Shown here in pieces: positions 41,701-55,900 of a DNA stretch of 64,000 bases. Numbering within the stretch: the stretch's first letter is position 1; each line of letters begins with the position of its first letter. The notes under the pieces are model-generated. The model had not been told where the DNA came from and ran no database searches. It was given only the letters and a program-made list of their open reading frames with translations. Where the stretch lies: contig SCFE01000083.1 of assembly GCA_004352715.1 (NCBI GenBank), forward strand, positions 520,806-584,805, given 5' to 3'. The stretch is from Hofstenia miamia. Its lineage: Eukaryota; Xenacoelomorpha; Acoela. The translations under genes were made by a program, and so were the position numbers.

Positions 41701-44700
41701 AAAGGTCAACCGAACCGAATACCTACGATAAATTAACATTTGCTCTGCTAAATTTAATCTGCATTTTATAAATATTTAATTCAGTGGTGACTGCTTAGAT
41801 ACACCACTTAGGAAACTGTATATGAGAGGGATGCGACATTCTACTCTCCAGTTTTTCTTTATTCGTACCCACCCGTACCATAATAGTTGTACACGTAACC
41901 GCCCGCTCCCAAGGGTAAGTCGTACCCTCACAGCCCTAATGTATATAGTAAATATACAGCATATATTCAGTATATATTAAAGTAAAAGCTATAATGCATA
42001 TTATTTTTACAATACCTCCCAGTTTTTATAAATAACTTCAGATTCAATTTTGTCATATGTTTGGAAGTCCTTTTCATCAATTAATTTATCCCTATAAACT
42101 CTGCGACATTCATGGAGAAACAGTCGCGCAGCGTCTTTTGGAATTTTTAAGCAATCTGGTGTAGTAAACAGGAATCCCTAAAACACTAAGCTAATTAGGC
42201 TAAATTTATTTATTCAAGCATTATTAAATTTCTGCATTTGCTCCATATTCCGCATCATATATTGAATGGATAACTCGTTTAAGATCTAGGACTACCAATA
42301 GAAGTCATAGTTCAAATAACGAACCTGAATAATGTTTGAAAGTTCCCTAAGATTAAACATATAGTGGAATTTAATTGCTGTTGGAAGGAACGTCTGTGTG
42401 ACTCTTTGATGTAAGACCAACATCGTATTCACTATGTTGATAGAGATCCTCTTGATTTGTGCATTGAAATTATGGTAAGAAAAATGACTTGACAATATGT
42501 TGTTGTATATGGTTTGAAGTGCATCGTGTACTGGAAAACTAACCGCAAAAACAGCAAAATGACGCTAAATCAGTATAAAAAATCAATGAATTTGTGTGTT
42601 TCTACCTGCAAACGTGGGTTGATAGTGAATGATCCCGCAGTGGGGTTCATGCAAGATACATATTGAACGTTATGAACTATTTTAGTAACAAGCTTAGTCC
42701 TATCGTACCTAAACCCTTTATAAAAATAATAGTTAATATGCAAAAATACCAGTGACCATAATCCATGTGTTGCCTCAGCAATGTATGTGGTTGCACAGTA
42801 AAATATTGATCTACCTCCGGCATGTTCATGTCATCAATGAAATAAATTAGGTGCTTGGTACCCGGTGGACCAAAATTTTTGCCGGCTTTCTTTTCCAATG
42901 GTTTTTCCATTGCCTATTGTTATATTATTATGCTGCATTTGATAGCAGAATCAAATTAATCACCTGCTGAAGCATTTCAGAAGTAGTGTAAAAATTGAAA
43001 GACACATTGGTGACAACATATTCTTCTTTATTGAGAGAATTGAGTTTAGTAACCATATTTATAGTTTTACCACATCCTGCATTTCCTACTAACATAACAG
43101 GTCTTCGCTTGTTCATTAAAATGTTCATGAAGAATTGTATTCTCGCAGTTTCAGACGTTTCAACAAGCATCCTCTAAAGAAGATTAAAGTTTTATGAGCG
43201 TCTATAGATCCTACCTGAATTGGCATGTCAGACATGAATTCGAATTGGCTAATTTTCTTTGACCAAGGTTCAAATTTTCGAGTTTCGTCGTCCACATAGT
43301 AATCAAAAACTGTACCTTGAGAGGGAAATTTCACTGTTTTAAATTCAGAAGTCCACCATTTGGTAAATTCGTTGCGATAGTCGACCACCTAAAAGAATTT
43401 CTTAATTAAATTATGTAGTCTAAGGTAAAACCAATTAATAGAGTGTCAATATTGCTCTAACTAAGTATATTACCAAATTATTTAAACAATAGCTAGTAAA
43501 AAGGTACGTCTTGTGCAATCTTAATGCCAAAATTTTCGATACTATTAAAATCTTTTCAGAAATATATAAACAAACGATATTATATAGTGTTAGTATACAG
43601 ATAAGGAATTTATAGTTTTGTAATATACTTGCTAATATATTTAAGTCAAGCTAATAACGATTTGTTCAAATGAGATCTAATACAAATAATATTAGTGGAT
43701 TTATTGGACTTAAGAGTATTTTTTCAAGGAGTAAATCTTAGATTATATATATACGTAGTAAATAACTATATCAGTAGAAGCTCTTGAAATACTTAATAAT
43801 CCTCATGAAAACTGATCTCAATATGACCTCAAATGATTCCATATTCAAATATAACATGAACAAAACTTTGATTAAAATTAATCTACCTGGTCTAAGTACA
43901 TTCCTGATCCCATTGCCCAAACGCACGTGAACACGAAATAAATTTCGTAGATGTCCTTGGTGCAATCAGAAGGAGTGCGATCCGGTGTTAGCATGCACTC
44001 CAGTAAATTACATAGCATCTGGACATGAGCAGTTTCTGTGATAGGGGTAATTTTCTTAAATCTGTGCTTGAGAATTTCCAAACATGGTGGAACATACTAA
44101 ATGTTCAATTTTGTTCTACTTTTAGCAATCTATATTAATTATTCTATACTATTACCTACATGCATTTAGTTTGCAATTGAGAATTCTAAATAATACGTTT
44201 TGTTATCATGTCACTGAACTATATTTTGAATTTACTTTATGAAATATTTGTAGCTATAGAATAGCTAACTTGTTATTGAAAAAGTTTTCTGATGATTCTT
44301 AGTTTAACTCATTAAAGTTTGTTGACACATAGGAAGAAATTAGGTTCATTTAATAATCTGAGAAATATTATCTTCAATTTCGTGCGTATGAAATTTGCTA
44401 TGTTAATACATTAATGAGAAAATGAAATAATGAATTCTGACGTTTCTTTATCATCTAGAAAAGCATCTATGATCAATCCCTGTCAGGAAGGTTTTGCCTG
44501 ACATTTCACTATTGCATATTATGTCGTTGATCTCTTAAAGAACTTGCCAGGATTTTTAAAAATTTTATCCCCGACGTCGATTTTTCAAACACGTTTTACA
44601 CCAAAACCTATTAATCTATAAAACCATCTACGATGGTTTATTGCTCCCTAAGCCTTCTTTTTTAAATCACGCTATTTGACTTTGTTCTAAAGCATATGAA

Positions 44701-46925
44701 ATAGTTTCACACTTTTTCATTGAATTTTTAATTAAAATGGCATTAGTATTTCATATATTGCAGCTAAAATATATTCACTCTAACTTAGTTACAGAATATT
44801 AGAATTAATACTATGGAGTTTTGTATCCAGGATTCCAAGAGGAAGGGGGCTCGTGGCCCAACAGGGAGAGCCATTGCCCCCTGGCCCTCTCCTAGCAACG
44901 TCCCTGGTGATGTGCAATTAAAATGATTTAAATTTCTTGAGATGATTATAGTCTGCTGTAATATTAGCATTTCTAGTTTACTTTAATTAGGTATTAAGCA
45001 AAATTCTTTCTAAATAAAATGCTGAACTAGTGAATAACAATTTTTTTGACTAATGTACCCATCACGCTTAACTAGTTAAGTAAATGAAAGAAAACCTTTT
45101 CAAACAAGATAGTAAGGTTTGCACGTTCACTTTGAATTTCTCTGGAGTCAGTCCAACTCTGAACAATCGGATTCCAACCAACATCAGTGGGGTTCAAGTA
45201 CAGGATTCCCGCTCGCGAAACAGTTGCAGGAGTTGCTGTCTTTAAATTACTAATTTCAAATATGAGACGCATAGATGGATTTAATGGAATTCGTTCATTT
45301 GATGCCAATGTCAAAATCTAAAAGGAACCATTCCAAAGTTTTAAAAAATCAAGTGAATGAATGCATTTTATAAAACAAATATGTGACAGTATCCGACACA
45401 GTAATAAGTTGTGTGTTGAAAATCATTAAAAACGCTTTATATAATAATTGCCCAAATAATGCAACATTTGCAATCATACGCATGTACCAACGTTTGTTTC
45501 AGGGACAAAATCATTTTCAATATTATACTGCTGAAATTAATGTTTGCTTTCTACAAATTTTCCTAATTGCGTCAAAATTTTCAATTTCACTCAAGTCTAG
45601 AGAAGATGAATAATTCACAAACGATGCGCGGATAAGGGGTGCTCAAATATAATAACGTTGTTTTTTTGCAGATAATTTGTGCAATTCCGTCAGCACATAT
45701 GCCAGGACATGTACACATTTTGAATAATTCTATTAAAAATTTGGAAAATTATTCATATATAATCATGTACATAAGATTTATAGTTACAAATCCATTTATT
45801 GATATGAACACGAATACATTCCTATTTTTTGAATCTAGCAAATTAAACCTTATTGTCGTCCATTACAGTGTTAAGAGACTCAATCCACAATGGATCAATG
45901 TCGCCATCCAGAACAATCCATTTTGGAGAGTCACCAGAAATATTTGCCATATCGCGCATTAGCACAGAAAACAAACCGTCTTTCCATTCTTGAGTAGCAG
46001 GATTTATAATGCCAAATAATTCGTCGTTTGTCACTGCTTTAGGATTCAAATCCCAAAATACGGGCCTTAACTTTTTATTTTTGTAGGTATTATGTAAAGT
46101 TCTAAGAACCTAAAAACATAATTTAATTTCTGTAATTACAATTAACTTAATTTAATTTTAAATTGATAAGGAGTCATGGCAATTGAGACGAGCCATGGAC
46201 TTCTGTGTTATATAACATAATAATATATAGCAGAAGTCCATGGACGAGACAACAAATTTAGATAGATTTATTTCAATTATACCAATGCGTGCTTGCTAAT
46301 ATGTCAGTGATAGAGAATTTTGATACAATGTACTCTGATTTTGTAGCGTTATTACAAGCATATAGCCAGTGTTATTTTTTACTACGTGGTGGTAAAATAG
46401 AGTTGTTTTGAAAAAATAGAATAAGCCATAATTCTTTTAGTAATTAACTGTATGCACCTAGTTTTTCCTTCGTAAATATGCTTGAATGTGAAAACCCCTA
46501 TGCACATTCATGCCGCAACTAAAGGATGCATTTTGAAAAGAATTTCTGGGATCACCTGAAGATGTGCCCCCAAAGCTTTGAGTTTCAGGTGAGGCTAAAT
46601 CTGGAAGTTGGGTGGCATATCTTCAGGTGATCCAATTTCTGTAATGATTATAGTAAGCATCGATATTATTTTGCACACACGAATTTATAATATATTAATA
46701 TACTAGCAACATTTAAGAATAGCATTATATGTATTTGCACAATTATATTTGTAAGGTAATGTGTGTAATACTTTTTTAACAGTTGAGATATCTACTTTCC
46801 ACAAACTTAATAATGACGAGAAAGGTTTACTGATGTATAATAAAAATGAAGGTTCTATATATTAAGCAGGACTGAAAATAGGTTGGGTCATATAATGCAT
46901 AAAAATTTTGGTTAGCGTTGAGTCA

Positions 46926-46974
<49 letters not shown>

Positions 46975-49900
46975 CATATATATGTATGTATGTCGTATTA
47001 ATTTCTGTACATTACAAAACGTTGCAATGTAGAAAGGAATAGACAGTTTTCTATAGGAACCACTGGCAAATTCCAATTAATATATAATTGGTAGAACTAT
47101 ATATGAAATATCTTTTGAAAGTTGCATTGTACGTGGGCATAATTATTTTCCTTCAAGCTTGCATTGAAATTCATTGTATAACGGATGGCTGTTGTTATCT
47201 AAAATTTTATGAGTGATTGTATCAAAACTTTTCCTGAAATTTACGTTTATTTGATTAATGCACCAATTTTTATCCATTTTTGTAGTTTTTCCACCTAGCT
47301 GGAGAGGTTTTCTAACAGCTTTCGTTGACTTTGGAAATAGCTGGTACCCGTACTTCTGATGCATATAAGTAAATTTATATATAATATAAATATATATTCT
47401 TGAAATAAAAAGATATTGACTCTAACTGGAGAATGTTGAGTATGCTCCTCCATATATAATAATTAAACAACTCTAGTTCTTAAAAATATTTTTCAGCTAT
47501 GAAAAACTCCATTTCTACTTAGTGAAATTTAAATGCAAAAGAAATGCTTGCAATTTTTAATTTTTATGAAAATTAGAAATGTTCATGTTTCATAGCCTTA
47601 AAATTGACAAAACACTGCTTACCACAACAGCTAGGACAAAGTGTATCTTGAAAAACCTCTGTCAGAGAACTGAGATACTCTATAAATTCGAATGGACAAA
47701 ATGGATTTCCAAGCTTCAATTGTAATGTCGCATTGAAGGTATCATTTAAGGAGGATAAATTGAAATGAAGTCCCATGTAGCCGCATTTACAAAAATCAAT
47801 TGTGCAATTACAACCACTTTGTCTGTCTGGAAATGACAAGTCATAAGTAAAAACTTGGGAATTGTCTGTGATGTTATAAATAGTAAGTAATTCATTGTAA
47901 TTTGCAAACTTTCCATTTGTACCATATGGAAGAAAGGCATTGTTAAGTTGACAATCTGGGCAAGGTTTGAAAACGCTATTGTATGTAGGTTCCACAATGA
48001 ATCCAAGTGCATTGCCAGTATATACAGGTGGTATGAATTCACACAAATATTCATTTTTGAATATCCCCATAAAACAATAATCTACCATATCACCATTCTC
48101 GAATTTGCAAGTAGTCCGATTTTCTAAATAACTTAGTCTGATTAACATGTACAGGTAGTATATGTAATTTTAATTAAGTAATATACTAAGAAAATTTAGA
48201 CAGACAAATATCACGGATTTTTTCGGCTTAAAAATTTTGAGTAGTTTTCTCGCATCTCTGGCTTGAAATATTTAGTAAAGTTCACGTCTTACTTTTTCTC
48301 TGTATTTTTGGTACAATTATGCTTGTGTGCATGTTCTGTATTACAATCACATCCATTGCCTATGGGCATGCCGGATAAGCAGAGAAGGCACATAGAACAT
48401 TTCCCAAGGCTTACACTTGACCTTAACAGGTAGTGTTAGAAATGCACTTACAAGGAATAAATGTTTAATAAATCAGCCTCACGTGGCTCTGTACTGAAAG
48501 GATCCTATGATAAAAAATATATATATATATATATATATTAAAGGGCATTATTTTGCATGCACATTTGTAGGAGAGTACATATTGCTTGTGTTAAATTTTT
48601 TAGATTTCAGTATAAAATCATTACTATTAAATATTATTTATATATACTTTAAATATTAAATACAATCATGTATTTCTTTCTCAAACATGCTTATATATAA
48701 TGCAGGACTGTAGATGAGTCAAGATATGTTGACCAAATTTAAAATGAATTTTGAACCAACAACCAACGTTGTGTCATATTGTTACCCAAATGTGAGCCAT
48801 CTTCAATGTCAATACTTTGGCAGGCTTTTTCATCGGTCGACTAAACCTATTTACAACCCCTACATCTCTGATATAACGGTTATTTATCAAAATCTATAGA
48901 AATTAAATTGTATTTTGGACATATTTGGGTAAACAATTTAACACGACTTTGGATTGCCTCAAGCATATTTAGGGTTGTTTGGTTCAAAATTTATTAGGTG
49001 AATTTTAAGGGGACCCTAGTGTGAGACAAAGTGCAATAATGTACTACGCACAGGGGATTATAATCTAGAAATTGACAATATTTTAAATAAAACCAAATAG
49101 TTTTGCGCATGATCAATTTTCCTTTAGATTGATAGCACAATGAATCATAGAAAGTGCAATTTTCGTGTGTATTGTGAATCTGAAATATAATTCTGTTTTT
49201 AATTTTTCAGTGATTTAAGTGCGAAATTTTTTCTAACGTTTTCATAAAAAAATTTATGTAATTAAATTATTACTATATTATGATGATTATAGTGTCTAAG
49301 AACATATGAATATCGAAATAAGGCAATTTTACAAAAATGCGATTTCAAATATATGTCGAGATTTGCATACCAGTGTTGCAACCGGGCCGGGCTCACATAT
49401 TTGAAGAATATAAACGGACCGGGCCTGCAATTGTGATTTTAACGGGCCTAATTATCGTTTTCACTAATACTTGAAAACTGACGGGGGGTTGAATTTGCCA
49501 GGTGTTGCGAGGTTATCAGAATAACAAATAACGAGGAAGATGTAATAATTGATTTTTTTTAAGCAGGAAACCCAACTACATTATTAGCAGCCAATGAAAA
49601 TTTAAAAAATGAAATTGTGGCTTACAGNNNNNNNNNNNNNNNNNNNNNNNNNNNNNNNNNNNNNNNNNNNNNNNNNNNNNNNNNNNNNNNNNNNNNNNNN
49701 NNNNNNNNNNNNNNNNNNTTAAAAAATGAAATTGTGGCTTACAGATCATCCCCGACACCATAGCACTCTGCCCAATTATCAAAAATCAAAAATAGCCCGT
49801 CAGATACTTCCCATTCAAGGTGGGTCTGTACAAAGGGAAAGAGATTTTTCAGACGCTGGCAACATTCTCACAGAAAAACGAAACAGACTGGATCCTGAAC

Positions 49901-52900
49901 ATGTCAGTCAAATAGAACTTTTAAGCTTAGCGGCGAAAGGCGGTATTAAATTTTTTTGAACATTGTTTTTTTAATTCCTATGGTTGAAATATAAAAGCGT
50001 CACGGGCCGGGCTTTAAAATTCGTGCATTGAGACGGAGCGGGTTTAAAAACATATGGGGCGGGCCAATAAAATTAAGCGGGTTTAAAAACATATGGGGCG
50101 GGCCAATAAAATTATGGCCCGGTGGCAATATAAGTGCATAAGCGCATATTAGTCAATAAATTTCGTGAAATAATTTATTCCACTTGTAATAACATAATTG
50201 CAATTTCAGATATTGTAAAACAATGAACTAGGTCTCACATATCAACGAAGTAACTCTAACTATCACACTCACTCGCGCTATCCCTCTACTACTCACTGCG
50301 GAAGCTTTTGCCTGCTGCGTTGCCGCCCTGGGCCGGTTCACGTCTCTTTAAACAACCTGGAAATAACTCCTTCGAGTAATCCCCATATTGACAGAGAGCT
50401 TAGGCGGGACGCAAGATCTACGTATGAATAATCAGAGTAATGTCCTCCACTAACTGCGATCCTCTAGTTCAAGCCCTTCAAGTAGCTGAAGTTACAGACG
50501 CACGCCACTACGCCCGGCGATTGACATTTCTATTATGCTCTATTTATTACGCGTATATGAGAAACGACGCTAGATGGCATTCTATTCTACCAATTTCATA
50601 TTACAATATTGAAATTAACGGGAGAATTATTTTAAATTCTTTTAAAACGTTTATACATTTTAAATACTATTTTAAATACTATTATATATAATTCAACACA
50701 TAATGAGAGTTTGCCAAATAACACATTTACAACATTTAAATAGTGTAAATTTCAAAAAAAAATTTTTTAATGTTAATGCTAAACAGGATTTTAAAGATTG
50801 TTTTTTTAAGTTTTATTTGTCAAACAAGGGTAACTGATTATCCCAATTAACTAGGCTATTGTGACTAATGAAAAATAATTTTGCACTAAATATATCAAGA
50901 ACCTCCTGTGAGTTTTTTGACATTCTAATCAAACTACTCATATTTTATCTTGTAATTTCTTAGAGTAAAAAGATAGCTAAATCTTATATTTCTGCTCAGG
51001 ATAACTTTTGACACTTTGGTTATAGCTATTTTTGGGAAATTATTTGAATTAAAATTTATCTTTCCAAAGACACCCACTCTGACTTAGTTCAAAATTCAGT
51101 CATTCCCAACAAAACAAATAATACTAAACTTTTGTTGTTTTTGTGTAAATTTATATACCAATGAGGAGGCCTAAACAAGGAGTATGATAATTTTATTTTT
51201 ACATACAATCACTATTAACTCAATTTATACAATCAACTTAAGTTATAAAATAGAATAAAATTATTTTACCTGAGATTTACCAGTTCCAGCGTTCCCAAGT
51301 ACAAATACTGAATGACGCACATCAATCAATTCTTGAAGTTGAACAACTTTCAAAATAAAATTGTCTTCTGGTTGCAAACGATTTTCAACTGCAGTATTTT
51401 TTATTAGCTAAAAGTGTCAGTAAAAGACGAGTTCCCAATATAACTTTTTACATCTCGGAATTTTAACTGGTTTTTTATGAGAAACAACATTGTATTTCAA
51501 AATATATCTAAAAAAATTTGGGAAACTTTAAATGTATAAAAAAGTTGTAAGATAAAAACAAATAACTATCCTAAATGTTTATATACATAAATGCAAACCT
51601 GTTCAAAAGCTTTATCAGTCTTTCTCGGTACATCTAAGGCTGGGAATAGATCACCAATCAGGCCCAAAAATATTGGAGTATCGTCGCTCACAATTTTTGG
51701 AACGTTGAAATCTCTCAAGGCACGCATGAGCACCTCATCTTCCGGGCGATCAGGATCCCCTCTTCTAAGTGCACCTGCAACCACCAAAACAGATTTAATA
51801 GCTCTGAGGCCCCAGTCGTAATGATCCTGCTTTGACAGTAATTCCTTACATAATTTATAGAGTGTGATGAATCTCCTAAATTCCTCATTTATTTGTAGAC
51901 ACGAATTAAAATATATCCTTAGGTATCCTAATAAACAGGAATATTGAATAGTATAAAGTTATATGTTTTCCCATTTAGTTTTATATCTTCTCTGTGTAAA
52001 ACATTCAGTTTGTTCTCATCCTATCAAAATTTCGCATTATTCATTATTACGACCATTTTAAATGAAAATACTCCAACAATACAACAAAATGAATTTAAAT
52101 CCACACAAAAAATTTATTTACAATGAATTCTGGTTAGATAATATTGTATGTATGTACAACCAAAGCACAATTTAGTATGCCACTCTTGCATCTATCACTG
52201 TTTGGATTCAATGGGAATGAATTAATCAATTTGATACAATTGTCTACATTGGAGAGGCCTCTTTGCCAAAGATGAATTATTGTACCAATTAAATCATTTC
52301 TCTTAGTAATATCATTCTTTGACAATCATTTTTCACAATTGTCCACAGTGTCGCGATCGGTTTTAGATAGGCATATCAACTTGGCAAATGTACTAGGTGC
52401 AGATTTTTGCTTTGTGGCATGGAGCCGAGTCATGCATGCATGTTCGAACATCAGACTGTTGCCAATAATCCATCTGAAGGACCTTCAAATACTGGTGCTA
52501 GTTCATTGAATCCTCACAGGTATGTATTCTGCCAGCTCCCTTTCTGCTCATAATAGATCAGACCATCAGGTTGAGCTTTTGATATACAGGCCTTGGAGGC
52601 GAGACTGAAGTCTAAGCCTAGAGAGGATTGATACTTGAACATTCGAAGAAAGTTTTGTCACTGAATGCCATCTAAACAAATCAATTTAATCATTTTAACG
52701 CTTCCGAAAACGCTTGTCCATTTCAGTTGTCTTCATATATTGACCATAATGATCTCTTATTTGGATTGCGTTGGCAAAATTCAGTGCTTCTCTATCAATC
52801 TTGGACACTATGAATTTGCTAACATTTACTATTCTAGATATCTCGCGATGTGATAACTTAATTTTGTTTAATTTGAGTGGTGGTGTCAGATTTGGCATGT

Positions 52901-55900
52901 TTTAAACACGACCTGATTAAAACATCTTTTAAACAATGTTTAAAACAACTGTTATTTTGCAATGTTTTTTTTAATGGTTTTTTAAATTTATATAGAACTT
53001 TATGGGGATTGTGGAAAATAATTGTTGGGTTTCGTCCATTCGTACTTTCCTAACCGATTTTCTATCGCAAAACCCGTAAAACTTCCGTTTTGTTTACGTG
53101 CATGCAACGAAAAATAATTGTTGATACGTTTATCATAATTCAATGCTTGGTACTATATGTATGTTGAGTAGAATTTTAGTACCTTGAAGTGGACCTGTCT
53201 AAGAACAAAAAACTTTGTTTTAAACATTTAAAACGATGTTTTTGTAAAAAGTACACTATTTGCCAACTGTGGGTGTTGTGCACTTTACTTGTGGCATTTC
53301 GTGCTAATTATGTGATTTGATAATCAGTACGGTCCATACAACTGCTGATTGCTGTTTAAATTATTTTGGATATCGCTTATTTTTGTAATGGTACAGCAAT
53401 TGAGTTGCTATTAATAGTTTTAATAGATTCTGTATTGTATAAGCTAGCCTATAGCATATCGAATGAACAACATTTAATCTCCTACTGTAAATAAACAATA
53501 GTTTTTCTTGAAATTATGCAGAGTAGTTCTTAAGGACCTGTCTTAACTACAACATTTAATCAGGCCAACTTTGTCGGGAATTTGTGAAATGTAAAGTTGC
53601 TCCGTCGTAACTACACGATTTAATCGGGCCGATAAAGTCGGGTCGATTAAATCGTGTAGTTAAGACGGAAATTTATTCCATTCACCCAACTTTTTTTGGG
53701 TGTTCTAAACACCCAACTTTTACTAATTTTATATAATGAAATCAATAAAAATAGGTTATATAGCTTTAATTATTAAAAAATAATATTTTTAAGCATTGAA
53801 TAACAATTGAAAAATTCTTGAAACATTTTTATTTATTTTCTACACATATTTCTAATTTGAGTAACTCATTGACAAAATGACTCCATGCTTGTATATACAA
53901 AATTAAATTTCTTTTTCATGCGTGGTGAATTACATTACAGCGTATTATTAAAACAAGCAAAAAATTTAATTCCAAATCCAACCACTTGTCAATAATTACC
54001 GTTGAACTTAGCTTAATCTTTTTTATTGGTAACATACGGGATAGGTATTTACACGTGCCATTATGATTTCGAACGCCGCGTTTTCTGAAATCATATATTT
54101 AATAGATGCTGTAATCTTATAAAGTACCTTGATGTGATGCGAAATTTCTACTCAGCTTTCTCCAATCCAAATTATTCTTAAAATGTGGGCAGTTAAGTTA
54201 CAACTAACAATTTGAAAGTTTTAACAATTATATAAATCAAAATAAACATCAACTAAACATGCTAATGAAACAAAAAATATTAATATGCGCTTTTAATAAA
54301 CATCAAATGAAAAAAATTAAGAATTTCATAATTGGAGTAAAACATATTGTGTATTATATATATATATATATATAGCCATTAAAACAAACAAACATGTTTT
54401 TTTCTCACGAGTTCAATAGCACTGCGCTGTCTGTTAAAATCAATCATTTCGTATTATTAATGGGTCTGGCTTGGATATGACCACAATATTTTTTTCGCAT
54501 TTAATGATTTTTGAGAGGCATGCTCTCCTTGTTCTTCCCTTTCTACACAAATGATGCTATTTAAAAAACAATAAAAAATTTTGAGATTAAATTCAGTATC
54601 AGTTATATATTTTAATGTATACATTTGAAAAGTCGGGTCGATTTAGTTGGGTAGTTAAGAGAGAACCATGCGACAAAGTCGGGCCGATTAAATCGTGTTG
54701 TTAAGACAGGCCTTTAATTGTACTGATAGTTTGAGCTGGTAAGTTGTGGATTATGCTCTTAATTTGCACAAAGCTAGTGAAAGTTGAAACATTACAAAAT
54801 ATAATTTACTTCATCAGGGCTATAGAATTCATTAGCCATGTTGAAAATTTTACCAGGTCCGTAGCCACGGATGTTAGTGGGGGAGAAATTCACTGAAAAT
54901 TTAAGCGACCCTGCCTCTGGACAATACAACTAAAAGCAACAACAGCCTGTACAAATAAAATTTAAGTTAAATGTTATTATTGTAATTTCGTTTTTGGAGT
55001 TTTATGAAATAACAGTGGAAGGACACGTTCCGAGGCAAATATTTTTCTAGAAAAGCGAGTTTATATTTATCCAATTTAATTGGATATCATCAAACAACCG
55101 ATATTTAAGATTATTCTTAATTGATTCTCTGTTAGCATTCTCATTATATGAAGGCTCATTTCAGCCGTACAGTGCCATTACCGTTACAATGTATAGTTTA
55201 ATATGTACAATGTTTTTTTCAGATTAAGCTTGATAAAATCGATATTTTATCATTATATGAAAACTTTTGCTTTATTGATATTATAATTTTGCACACGAAG
55301 TCATTACCTGAGCATTACCGTCAAGCAGTGGTCTCAAACTAGTAGGGCAAACGCCCCAAACTACTTACTTGACAATGCAGAAATGCTTAGTGTTTTCCCA
55401 TTACAAAAATGGACGAAAAACTAAGAAATTTTGACCTTAGCATGTATTGCTTAAAACTTGTTATAAAGTACAGCTTGCACATGACAAAATTTTTAAGATT
55501 TTCAACAGAAAACTCATAGTTCTTGATAATACTTTTCGAAACTGTGAAAATTTAGTTCAAAAATGATATTGGAAGATTAAAATGATTTAAATAGTGTATA
55601 TGAATGCAGTGCTTTTGCATTGTAAATGAGGTAAGTTAAAATAAACCTTGAAAGTATTTTTGCTTCTGTGAATGCTTCAGCGACTAACATGATTTCTGAA
55701 ATTAGTGCGAAATCTGGTACAACCATTGCACATGGTCGAAATAGTGTTTTCAAATTTTCTGGTAATTCTGTACGCCCTGCATAACCTGGATTCATGGTAA
55801 TAAACATGCCAACAGAAGGAACCATACGAATTTCTTCACCCATGAAATTAAACATGGATCTTTTATCCTTTATTGCATCAAGAACAGATTTTACCTAAGG

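Noticed and set aside
44810-44935. GC-rich patch (GGAAGGGGGCTCGTGGCCC ... CCCTGGCCCTC) resembling a transposon end
   Set aside because: Only one end is seen, with no inverted partner or target duplication, so no element is called.
45383-45613. 76-codon plus-strand frame in a dynein intron
   Set aside because: No motif, no splice context and no link to neighbours.
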